Source: an uncultured Solirubrobacteraceae bacterium (GTDB lineage Bacteria; Actinomycetota; Thermoleophilia; Solirubrobacterales; Solirubrobacteraceae). Taken from it: a DNA stretch of 32,567 bases. Of this stretch, positions 15,543 to 22,213 are shown piece by piece (positions within the stretch are counted from its first letter, which is position 1; the number at the start of each line of letters is the position of its first letter). Position numbers and translations under genes: made by a program. The DNA is taken from contig CADCVT010000256.1 of NCBI GenBank assembly GCA_902806215.1, positions 1-32,567 on the forward strand. The letters run 5' to 3'. The notes under the pieces were generated by a model. It ran no database searches. It was given only the letters and a program-made list of their open reading frames with translations, and was not told where the DNA came from.

Positions 15543-16916
15543 GTGATCCGGCCTCCGCCGGCGCTGCGCACCCCGAGCGTGCCGCCGACCAGGGACCCCG
15601 AGGTGCCCTCACGGGACCGGCCGCTCACGGTGTTCGCCGTGGCGTTCGCGCTGGCGCTCCTCGCGCACCAGCTGTGGTGGCGCGGCGTGCCGGGTGCCGA
15701 CCTGCACGGGCTCGTCGTCATCGCGGCGGTCTGGGTGCTGCTCCGCCCGGCGGCGCCCGCGCGGGTCGCGCTCCTCGCCGCGGTGGAGGCCGGGGCCGTC
15801 GCGCGGGACCTGCCGACCGTCGGTGACCACACGCTGCTCGCGGCGGTGACCGCGCTCGCGTTCGCCGTGGCGTTCGCGGTCGCGGCGGCGCGGACACGCG
15901 GGGTTCCGACGGCCGAGGCGCTGTGGGCGCAGCTCGCGCCGTTCCTCCGGGTCCAGGCGGTGCTGCTGTACGCGGCGGCGGCGCTGGCCAAGCTCAACAC
16001 CGGGTTCCTCGACGCCGCCACGAGCTGCGCCGGGCCGCTCGCGGCGGAGCTCGCGTTCTTCGACCCGTCGCTGCTCGGGGGGCGCTGGCACGTCGGACCC
16101 GCGATCGTCGCGACGATCGTCGTCGAGGCCGGTCTCGCCGTGCTGCTCGCGGTGCCGCGGACGCGCGTGCCGGCCGTCGTCGCCGGTGCCGGCTTCCACG
16201 CGATGCTCGCGCTGGCGGGCAACGTGCCGTTCGCTGCCTACGCGCTCGTCCTGTACGTGGCGTTCCTGCCGTCGTCCGCGCTGCCGTCGCTGGGCGTCCT
16301 GCCGCGGCTCGTCGCGGCGGGGGTGGGAGCGCTCTGGCTGGCGGCGACGGTGACAGGGGCGGACCAGGCGACGGTGCGCGAGCTGCTCCAGCCCGCGTTG
16401 CGGGTCGCCGTCGCGGTCGGTCTGCTCACGTTCGCCGTCGCGGTGGCCCGGCGAGCGCGCTCCGGGTCGCCGGCGCCCGGCCGCGTCCTGCGCTTGCGTC
16501 CCGTCTACGCGGTCGCAGCCGCGCTGCTCCTCGTCAACGCCGCGAGCCCCTACGTCGGCCTGAAGACCGAGGCGTCGTTCGCGATGTTCAGCAACCTCCA
16601 GACCGAGCCCGGCCACTGGAACCACGTGCTCCTCCCCGAGGCCGTGCGCGTGTTCGGCGCGCAGGACGAGCTCGTCCGGCTCGAGGTCGCCGGCGCGCCG
16701 AGCCTCGAGCGCCGCCGCCGCGCGGGGATGCTCATGGTGCGCGCGGAGCTCGAGCGCTACCTGCGCCGCGACCCGGGCGCCAGCGCGACCTACGTCCTCG
16801 CGAGCGATCCGTCGCAGCGGTGGACGTCGTCGGCGGCGACGCTCGGGACACGTCCGCTGTTCGACCGCGTCATGAACTTCTATGACGTCCGCGAGGGCGG
16901 GCGCGGGCGCTGCTGA
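15543..16916 (+). CDS. HTTM-like multi-pass membrane protein
   Basis: 457 aa. After a 25-residue soluble N-terminus there are roughly eight to ten hydrophobic segments. The segment VLLYAAAALAKLNTGFLD resembles the conserved Y...KL(N) helix of HTTM (horizontally transferred transmembrane, gamma-carboxylase-like) proteins, and the later FDPSLLGGRWHVGPAIVATIVVE also fits. The C-terminal 120 residues are mostly soluble and begin NAASPYVGLKTEASFAMFSN, a block seen in this group. No carboxylase activity can be assumed. The GTG at 15543 is the first available start; later starts would cut into the N-terminal segment. Confidence 0.75.
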   Translation: MIRPPPALRTPSVPPTRDPEVPSRDRPLTVFAVAFALALLAHQLWWRGVPGADLHGLVVIAAVWVLLRPAAPARVALLAAVEAGAVARDLPTVGDHTLLAAVTALAFAVAFAVAAARTRGVPTAEALWAQLAPFLRVQAVLLYAAAALAKLNTGFLDAATSCAGPLAAELAFFDPSLLGGRWHVGPAIVATIVVEAGLAVLLAVPRTRVPAVVAGAGFHAMLALAGNVPFAAYALVLYVAFLPSSALPSLGVLPRLVAAGVGALWLAATVTGADQATVRELLQPALRVAVAVGLLTFAVAVARRARSGSPAPGRVLRLRPVYAVAAALLLVNAASPYVGLKTEASFAMFSNLQTEPGHWNHVLLPEAVRVFGAQDELVRLEVAGAPSLERRRRAGMLMVRAELERYLRRDPGASATYVLASDPSQRWTSSAATLGTRPLFDRVMNFYDVREGGRGRC

Positions 16917-16956
16917 GTCCAGGGTTGGGGCCCGGCTCGTGGGGTACGTGACGAGC

Positions 16957-17316
16957 ATGCGCGCCTTGAGGGACCGGTTTCGCCGCCGCCATCACGACGA
17001 TGACGACGGAGGCGGTCGCAGCCGCGTCGGGAGCGGCGCGATTGCAGCACGCCGCGGCGTCGCGCGCATCGTCGACCTGATCACCGCGGTCGTCGTGGGC
17101 ATCATCGTCCTCGGGATCCTGCTCGTCGTCCTGAAGGCCAACCCCGAGAACGGGATCGTCGACGCGCTGCGCGACGCGGCCAAGTGGCTCTCGAAGCCGT
17201 TCGACGCGATCTTCGAGATGGACAAGCGTCGCACCGAGATCGCCGTCAACTGGGGCATCGCGGCGGTCGTCTACATCATCGTCGGCCGCGTGCTCGCCCG
17301 GCTCATCCGGCGCTGA
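16957..17316 (+). CDS. Small two-pass membrane protein
   Basis: 119 aa, unknown family. The N-terminus is strongly basic followed by an acidic HHDDDDGGG run. Two hydrophobic helices follow: one in RIVDLITAVVVGIIVLGILLVVL and one in IAVNWGIAAVVYIIVGRVLA, with a soluble loop (about 65-90) between. The basic ends suggest both termini face the cytoplasm. The ATG at 16957 and a GTG nine bases before it are both possible starts; earlier in-frame starts overlap the HTTM-like gene. The 3' end overlaps the convergent ABM-like gene by 14 bases. Confidence 0.75.
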   Translation: MRALRDRFRRRHHDDDDGGGRSRVGSGAIAARRGVARIVDLITAVVVGIIVLGILLVVLKANPENGIVDALRDAAKWLSKPFDAIFEMDKRRTEIAVNWGIAAVVYIIVGRVLARLIRR

Positions 17317-17611
17317 CGCCGAGTCCTCCGACGACGTCGAGCCCCTGGCTCGTGAAGTCGCCGGTCAGCATCGGCATCGCTTGCGCGATGGCGGCCTTGG
17401 TCGCCGGGAGCTGAAGCGACGCGGCGTGGTGCTCCTCGCTCTGCCAGACCTCCATGACGTGGATCGTGTCGGGGGTCTCGTCGGACACGCTGACGATGTA
17501 CGACTCGCAGCCGGCGTCGCGCAGGCTGTCGACGTCGGCGAGCAAGATCGCGACGACGTCGTCGCGCCGGCCGGGCGCCGTCTTCATCGTTCCGATATAG
17601 CCGTACAGCAC
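17303..17611 (-). CDS. ABM-type (antibiotic biosynthesis monooxygenase-like) dimeric barrel protein
   Basis: 102 aa. Size and layout fit the ferredoxin-like dimeric alpha/beta barrel: a first strand LYGYIGTMKTAPGRRDDVVAILL, a second SYIVSVSDETPDTIHVMEVWQSEEHHAASLQ with the typical W-x-S-x-E-x-H block, and a C-terminal helix and strand. Many members are cofactor-free oxygenases or stress-protective proteins; the substrate is unknown. The GTG at 17611 is chosen because AGGAG lies a few bases before it, a true Shine-Dalgarno; a TAGATT box further upstream on the minus strand could be its -10. Its 3' end overlaps the membrane-protein gene. Confidence 0.82.
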   Translation of the reverse strand: MLYGYIGTMKTAPGRRDDVVAILLADVDSLRDAGCESYIVSVSDETPDTIHVMEVWQSEEHHAASLQLPATKAAIAQAMPMLTGDFTSQGLDVVGGLGVSAG

Positions 17612-17665
17612 CGGTGCTCCTCTCCGCTTGGGTGCGGGCGAATCTAGCCGGACAGACCGATCCCG

Positions 17666-17671
17666 TAGCGT
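17666..17671 (+). promoter_or_regulatory. -10-like box TAGCGT before DUF5996 gene
   Basis: TAGCGT is followed by GGAGGC and then the ATG at 17678. Here the 6-base spacer also contains GGAGG, so leaderless and Shine-Dalgarno-led readings compete; if the box is real the GGAGG would not be transcribed as a leader. Confidence 0.4.
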
Positions 17672-17677
17672 GGAGGC

Positions 17678-18598
17678 ATGACCTCTCCGTGGCCGGCGGT
17701 GAACTACGACGAGTGGGCGGCGACCTGCGACACGCTGCACGCGCACACGCAGGTGCTCGGCAAGCTCGCGGTCGCGCTCGCGCCGCAGGAGCCGCAGCTG
17801 CAGCACGCGGCGCTGCGCCTGACCGCCCGCGGTTGGGAGACCCTGCCGCTGCCGGCCCCCGACGGGTCGGGGGCGTTCGTGGCCGCGCTCGACCTTCGCC
17901 GCCACGAGGCGCTCGTCGAGCACACCGACGGGCGCAGCGGGAGCGTCGCGCTGACGGCGGACCGCCCGGTCGGCGAGGTGACGCGCGACCTTCTCGCGAC
18001 GATCGGCGGGCTCGTGGGGGAGGCCACGATCGACCCGACGCCGCAGGAGGTCCCGTGGACGGTGCCGCTCGACGAGGACGACGAGCACCGCACCTACGAC
18101 GCCGAGGCCGTCGAGCGCTACTTCGCCGCCGCCACGCAGGCGGCGCTGGCCCTGGCCGCGTTCCGTGCGCCGTACCGCGGGCGGTCGACGCCGGTCAACG
18201 CGTGGTGGGGCTCGTTCGACCTCGCCGTCAACCTGTTCTCCGGCGCCGAGGCGCGCCCGCCGGCCGACGACTTCATCATGCGCAACGCGATGGACGTCGA
18301 GGAGGTCGCGGTCGGCTGGTGGCCGGGCGACCCGCGGTACCCGCGCGCCGCGTTCTACGCGTACGCGCACCCGGCGACCGACGCGTTTCCGAGCGGCGTC
18401 GTCGCGCCGGAGGCGGCCCGCTGGGACGCCGAGCTCGGCGAGTTCGTCCTCGACTGGGACGATGTGCGCGCGAGCGGCGACCCGCACGCGACGGCCGTCG
18501 AGTTCGCGCGCTCGGCGTTCGCGCACGGCTGCGACGTGTGCGGCTGGGAGCCGGCGCTGCCGGCAAGCGCCCAGGGCACGCCGCCGCCGGTGCGCTAG
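17678..18598 (+). CDS. DUF5996 family protein
   Basis: 306 aa, a normal full length for the family. Characteristic blocks are present in order: YDEWAATCDTLHAHTQVLGKL near the N-terminus, LTARGWETLPLPAPDG, an EVPWTVPLDEDDEHRTYD block, then VNAWWGSFDLAVNLFSG and, after DFIMRNAMDVEEVAVGWWPG, AFYAYAHPATDAF. It is a soluble cytoplasmic protein. The biochemical role of DUF5996 is not known; the conserved Trp/His/Asp residues suggest a ligand pocket, which is inference only. It is convergent with the DUF1810 gene, with a strong hairpin between them. Confidence 0.9.
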   Translation: MTSPWPAVNYDEWAATCDTLHAHTQVLGKLAVALAPQEPQLQHAALRLTARGWETLPLPAPDGSGAFVAALDLRRHEALVEHTDGRSGSVALTADRPVGEVTRDLLATIGGLVGEATIDPTPQEVPWTVPLDEDDEHRTYDAEAVERYFAAATQAALALAAFRAPYRGRSTPVNAWWGSFDLAVNLFSGAEARPPADDFIMRNAMDVEEVAVGWWPGDPRYPRAAFYAYAHPATDAFPSGVVAPEAARWDAELGEFVLDWDDVRASGDPHATAVEFARSAFAHGCDVCGWEPALPASAQGTPPPVR

Positions 18599-18601
18599 TG
18601 C

Positions 18602-18643
18602 CCTGAGTCGGGAATTCGCGGGCACCCGAATTCCCGCCTCAGG
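18602..18643. terminator. Bidirectional hairpin between convergent genes
   Basis: CCTGAG (18602-18607) and CGGGAATTCG (18609-18618) pair with CGAATTCCCG (18627-18636) and CTCAGG (18638-18643), with one mismatch and an 8-base loop. It fills the 48-base gap between the stops of the two converging genes, so it can serve both as a terminator. Confidence 0.7.
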
Positions 18644-18646
18644 ACG

Positions 18647-19072
18647 CTAGAGCCGCTGCTCTGTCGCCGGATCCTCGGCGCCGGCGAAGTACTGGTCGAG
18701 CACCTGCTGGAACAGGGGCTCGTCGGGGGCCGCACGCGCGAAGAGCGTCATCGACGAGCGGAGCTTCATCGCGTCGATGCCGCCGAGGACCTCCTGCGGG
18801 TCGGTCTCGGGCAGCTCGGTGAGGATCCGCGCGCACTCGCGCATGCGCTCGCCCAGCACGGGGTGCTCCAGGTACGCGCGCGCCTCATCGAGGCCCGAGA
18901 TCGCGTACTGCTGCGCCGCGGGACTGCGGCCGAGCCCGGCGATCTGCGGGAACACGAACCACATCCAGTGGCTCCTCTTGCGCCCGGCGCGCAGCTCGGT
19001 CACCGCCCGCTCGTAGGTGCCGCGCTCGTCCTGCTCGTCGACGAACCGCTGGAGCCCATGAGGGTCGGTCAT
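18647..19072 (-). CDS. DUF1810 family protein
   Basis: 141 aa. The family hallmarks are clear: an N-terminal LQRFVDEQ, then ELRAGRKRSHWMWFVFPQIAGLG, then YAISGLDEARAYLEHPVLG and LGGIDAMKLRSSMTLFARA. DUF1810 proteins (YfeA/YcgG-type naming varies) are small soluble proteins; some members act as calpastatin-like or ADP-ribose-related proteins in annotation, but no activity is firmly known to me. The ATG at 19072 is chosen; a GTG 15 bases earlier at 19087 is an alternative. The divergent VOC gene begins 29 bases away, with the two promoters probably overlapping at a CTAG. Confidence 0.93.
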   Translation of the reverse strand: MTDPHGLQRFVDEQDERGTYERAVTELRAGRKRSHWMWFVFPQIAGLGRSPAAQQYAISGLDEARAYLEHPVLGERMRECARILTELPETDPQEVLGGIDAMKLRSSMTLFARAAPDEPLFQQVLDQYFAGAEDPATEQRL

Positions 19073-19087
19073 CGGCCGATCATGCAC

Positions 19088-19093
19088 TAGCGT
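19088..19093 (+). promoter_or_regulatory. -10-like box TAGCGT before VOC gene, sharing CTAG with opposite box
   Basis: TAGCGT is 8 bases before the ATG at 19102. On the other strand the same CTAG gives TAGTGC (19089-19084) facing the DUF1810 gene, so the two promoters cannot easily be used at the same moment. Confidence 0.5.
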
Positions 19094-19101
19094 CCGGCCG
19101 C

Positions 19102-19503
19102 ATGGCGAAGGTCACCGGCATCGGCGGGTTCTTCTTCCGCGCGGACGACCCGGACGCGCTGAACCGCTGGTACGCCGAGCACTTCGGCGTGATCATGCTC
19201 GAGTCGCAGGGCTACGACGATCCCGGCTGGTTCCAGGACCGTGGCGAGACGGTGTTCTTCGCGTTCTCGCCCGACTCGACCGAGTTCGGCTCCCCCGACA
19301 AGAGCTGGAAGATCAACTTCCGCGTCTCGGACCTCGACGCGACGGTCACGGAGCTGCGCGCCGCCGGCGTCACGGTCGAGCCGCACGCCGACGAGTACCC
19401 GAACGGCCGGTTCGCCGAGCTCGAGGACCCGGAGGGCAACCGGATTCAGCTCTGGGAACCGAACGCCGCGTCGATCGCGCGCGACCCGGGGTCTAGCCCC
19501 TAG
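19102..19503 (+). CDS. VOC superfamily (glyoxalase/bleomycin-resistance-like) protein
   Basis: 133 aa, one vicinal-oxygen-chelate module built of two beta-alpha-beta-beta-beta halves. Half one starts GIGGFFFRADDPDALNRWYAEHFG; half two starts INFRVSDLDATVTELRAAGVTVE and ends FAELEDPEGNRIQLWEP, where the final Glu is the usual metal ligand. The first ligand position, usually His or Glu on strand 1, is occupied by GFFFR, so metal binding is uncertain. Possible roles range from lyase to small-molecule binding; the substrate cannot be inferred. Confidence 0.92.
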   Translation: MAKVTGIGGFFFRADDPDALNRWYAEHFGVIMLESQGYDDPGWFQDRGETVFFAFSPDSTEFGSPDKSWKINFRVSDLDATVTELRAAGVTVEPHADEYPNGRFAELEDPEGNRIQLWEPNAASIARDPGSSP

Positions 19504-19512
19504 TCGTAGCGC

Positions 19513-19824
19513 CTAGTGGTGGTGGTCGCCGCGGTGCTCGTGCTTCGCGAAGCCGCGGCTGAGCATGTAGCCGACCGCCAGGACGGTCACGAGGGTCCAT
19601 GCGGCGCCGGCCTCGAAATTCTCGGCGACGGCGGCGGCGATCAGGACCGCGAGCGCGGTGACCGCCAGGACGATCAGCTCGGTCGTCACGGGGAGGCCGG
19701 AGCCGCCGCCGCCGCGGCCGACCGAGGCCCCACCACGGCCGCCGGGGCCGCCGCCGGTCCGCGTCTCGCCGAACGTCCCGGGACGCTGGCCTGAGGGGTC
19801 GACTCGAACGGCGTCTTCGCTCAT
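19513..19824 (-). CDS. Small two-helix membrane protein with His-rich C-terminus
   Basis: 103 aa. A Gly-rich N-terminal half (GGGPGGRGGASVGRGGGG) leads into two hydrophobic stretches, TELIVLAVTALAVLIAAAVA and AAWTLVTVLAVGYMLSRG, and a short His-rich end (KHEHRGDHHH). The ATG overlaps the TGA of the upstream PRC/DUF2382 gene (ATGA), so the two genes are translationally coupled and likely cotranscribed. The family is not recognised. The His-rich tail could bind metal or simply be a charged cytoplasmic end. Confidence 0.82.
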   Translation of the reverse strand: MSEDAVRVDPSGQRPGTFGETRTGGGPGGRGGASVGRGGGGSGLPVTTELIVLAVTALAVLIAAAVAENFEAGAAWTLVTVLAVGYMLSRGFAKHEHRGDHHH

Positions 19825-20594
19825 CGGTGGTTCGTCTCCTGGGGGGTGGGGGTGGTGTCGACCTCTACGCGCTCCTTGCGCACCTGGTCGGTGAGGCGGG
19901 CGTGCTCGACGATCGTGTCGCGCGCGACCTTCACGCGCTCGACCGGCACGACGCGCTTCTGCACGACGGGCTGCTCGGCGTAGAGGACGAAGACGAGCTC
20001 GTCGTCGGTGAGCTGGGCGTCGCCGTTGCCCTGGTCCGGGATGGCGTCGGCGTCGACGTCGGAGAGCGGCTCGCGCTCGACGCGAAGCTCCTCGCGGCGC
20101 AGGGTGACGGTGAGCGTCACCTCCTCCTCGACGATCGTCTTGTGCAGGCGGACGCGCTCGGTCGGGTACGAGGCCTTGTCGACGACGAGCTCCTCCTCGG
20201 AGCGCGTCACCTCGACCTCGTCGGACTCGGCGACCGGGGCGGGAGCAGGAGCGGACGGGGACATCGGCGCCGTCGGCGCGGTCGGCGCAGCGACGCTGGG
20301 ACCGTTGAGCCCGAAGAACTCGAGCACGCGCTCGCCGGCCGCGGCCGGGATGCTCGTGACGTCGCGTTGGACCGCCGGAGCCTCGCGGACGAGGTCCGGG
20401 CTGAGCGGCAGGATGACGACGTCGTCGGCGCGGCGCGCGTTGCGCAGCGGCACCGCCACGCGCTTGCCGGCGACCGACACGAAGGCGAACTCCGGCTCGC
20501 CGGTCGTCTTGCCGACGAAGAGCTCGTCGAGGGTTCCGTAGGGCTCGCCGTCGACGTCGGCGATCGGGCGCCCGATCCAGTCCGCAGGGTTCAT
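19821..20594 (-). CDS. PRC-barrel and DUF2382 domain protein
   Basis: 257 aa. The N-terminus (about 3-75) is a PRC-barrel: DWIGRPIADVDGEPYGTLDELFVG followed by short strands. A Pro/Ala/Thr linker (about 105-135) leads to DUF2382 (about 140-245), seen in SEEELVVDKASYPTERVRL, then VTLTVTLRREELRVE and the repeated charged strand pairs. Such proteins are common in Deinococcus and Thermoleophilia and are often called stress-response proteins, with little direct evidence. The ATG at 20594 begins right before the barrel; a longer start would add 17 residues. It is coupled to the downstream small membrane protein by an ATGA overlap. Confidence 0.9.
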   Translation of the reverse strand: MNPADWIGRPIADVDGEPYGTLDELFVGKTTGEPEFAFVSVAGKRVAVPLRNARRADDVVILPLSPDLVREAPAVQRDVTSIPAAAGERVLEFFGLNGPSVAAPTAPTAPMSPSAPAPAPVAESDEVEVTRSEEELVVDKASYPTERVRLHKTIVEEEVTLTVTLRREELRVEREPLSDVDADAIPDQGNGDAQLTDDELVFVLYAEQPVVQKRVVPVERVKVARDTIVEHARLTDQVRKERVEVDTTPTPQETNHR

Positions 20595-20669
20595 CGTGGT
20601 CCGGGCGTACCCAGCCCCGAGGACCCGAACCCGGCCCGGTGTCATCGCACGATGACGCCGCGCCGCCGA

Positions 20670-21746
20670 TCAGTCGCCGAGGAGGAACCGCAGGTGCACG
20701 TTGTGGTCGCGGTCGACGACGTAGAGGAAGTGGCCGTCGGCTGTCTGGGCGATGCCCTCGACGGTCTTGAAGTCCGGGAAGTCGTGGACGCGGGTGGCTT
20801 CGACCGGCCCGCCCCGGGCGGTGAGCGGCAGCCGCAGGCTCCAGTGCTCGCAGTGCGCGTTGGCGTCGCTGGGCCGTCCGGCGAGCAGGACGCTGTCCTT
20901 GCCCTCGGCGTCGAGGTTCCCGACGAGCACGTGGAGCTCGTCGGTCTCGGACCGGTGCAGCCCGCGGACGCCGAGCGGCCGCTCGGGATCGCCGCCGCAC
21001 CCGACGACCCACACGGCGCCGCAGGTCACCGGCTTCTCGGGATCGTCGAACAGCGCGTCCACGTCGTGCAGCTCGACGAGGAGCGGCGCACCGGACGCAG
21101 AGACCGGCACGCGCAGCCCGAGCAGCAGCGTCCCGTCGGGGCGGAACTCCATCCCCTCGATGTTGATCGGCTGGTCGTCGGGCCGGACCCGGCCGCTCCA
21201 GCCCTTGCCCTTGTCCTCGCCGCGATCGATCGTCGCGTCGATCAAGGCGCCGCGGGCCTCGTCGACGAGCGGCAGCAGCTCGATCCCGCTCTCGCGCAGC
21301 GCGTCGTTGACCGCCCGGTGGACCGCGAACGCGTTGCGTACCACCTCGAGCTCGCATTGCTCGCCGGACGCCGCGCGCGCGAGGTCTCCCTCGGCCATCC
21401 GCGCGAAGAACGCCCGGCGCGGCTGGAGCGGGCCGTCCTTCGAGCCGTAGTGCGAGCCAGCCACGTACAGCCGCCCGCCGTGGAAGGCGCAGGCCTCGGC
21501 GTCCTCGGTCCTGCCGTCGTCGCCGGTCACCCGTAGGTCGAGCCGCGTGGCCTCCCACCCGTCGGCGAGGTCGTCGCCGCGGTGACCGAGCAGCGCGATC
21601 GCGCGCTCGACGGCGTCCTCGTCCAGCACGGTCACGTACGCGCTGTCGAAGCCGGCGGGGACCGCGTCGCGGGGCACCGGAGCGAGGTCGGACGCCTCGT
21701 TGGGCTCGAGGTGCAGGTCGACGGGGTCGGGGTTCATGGTCGCCAT
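20670..21746 (-). CDS. DUF3616-like beta-propeller protein
   Basis: 358 aa, no signal peptide. The central block INIEGMEFRPDGTLLLGLRVPVS and the following PLLVELHDVDALF match the DUF3616 pattern, in which an (I/L)EG motif precedes a LLLGLR(G)P strand. The N-terminal part has the repeated AFHGGRLYVAGSHYGSKDG type strands, and the end has TVEGIAQTADGHFLYVVDRD, consistent with a beta-propeller of repeated sheets. The function is unknown. The ATG at 21746 is used; a second ATG three codons further (21737) is also possible. Divergent from the globin gene with only 15 bases between the starts. Confidence 0.75.
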   Translation of the reverse strand: MATMNPDPVDLHLEPNEASDLAPVPRDAVPAGFDSAYVTVLDEDAVERAIALLGHRGDDLADGWEATRLDLRVTGDDGRTEDAEACAFHGGRLYVAGSHYGSKDGPLQPRRAFFARMAEGDLARAASGEQCELEVVRNAFAVHRAVNDALRESGIELLPLVDEARGALIDATIDRGEDKGKGWSGRVRPDDQPINIEGMEFRPDGTLLLGLRVPVSASGAPLLVELHDVDALFDDPEKPVTCGAVWVVGCGGDPERPLGVRGLHRSETDELHVLVGNLDAEGKDSVLLAGRPSDANAHCEHWSLRLPLTARGGPVEATRVHDFPDFKTVEGIAQTADGHFLYVVDRDHNVHLRFLLGD

Positions 21747-21761
21747 AGTGACCTGCGAGCG

Positions 21762-22175
21762 ATGACCCAGCTTCGCGACATCGAGACCCGGGAGGACTGC
21801 GAGCGCCTCGTGCGCGCCTTCTACGGCCAGGCGTTCGAGGACCCGACGATCGGGTTCGTGTTCACCGACGTCGTCGGGCTCGACCTGGAGGCCCATGTGC
21901 CGCGGATCACGGACTTCTGGACGACCGTGCTCCTCGGCGACAAGCGCTACGGCGGCAGCGCGTTCAACCCGCACGTCGCGGTGCACGCGAAGGTCGCGCT
22001 CGAGGAGCGGCACTTCGAGCGCTGGCTCCAGCTGTGGTTCGGGACGGTGGACGACCGGTTCAAGGGCGAGAAGGCCAACCAGGCGAAGATCCACGCGCTG
22101 CGCGTCGCCCAGGCGTTCCTCCAGCGTCTGCAGGGATTTCCCGGTGGCACGGCCGATCCGATGAAGGCCAGGTAG
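21762..22175 (+). CDS. Group III truncated hemoglobin-like globin
   Basis: 137 aa. The helical 2-on-2 globin pattern is visible: an N-terminal DCERLVRAFYGQAFEDPTIGFVF, HVPRITDFWTTVLLGDKRYGGSAF with the conserved FW and Y.G, and EERHFERWLQLW, where H84 is the likely proximal heme ligand. The length and FW/H-F-x-x-W motifs are those of group III truncated globins, heme proteins that handle oxygen or nitric oxide in microaerobic or stress conditions. The start ATG at 21762 is 15 bases from the start of the divergent DUF3616-like gene. The physiological ligand is unknown. Confidence 0.9.
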   Translation: MTQLRDIETREDCERLVRAFYGQAFEDPTIGFVFTDVVGLDLEAHVPRITDFWTTVLLGDKRYGGSAFNPHVAVHAKVALEERHFERWLQLWFGTVDDRFKGEKANQAKIHALRVAQAFLQRLQGFPGGTADPMKAR

Positions 22176-22213
22176 CCAGAACTCCACCTTCGCGCGGACA
22201 GGAGCGCGACTTC

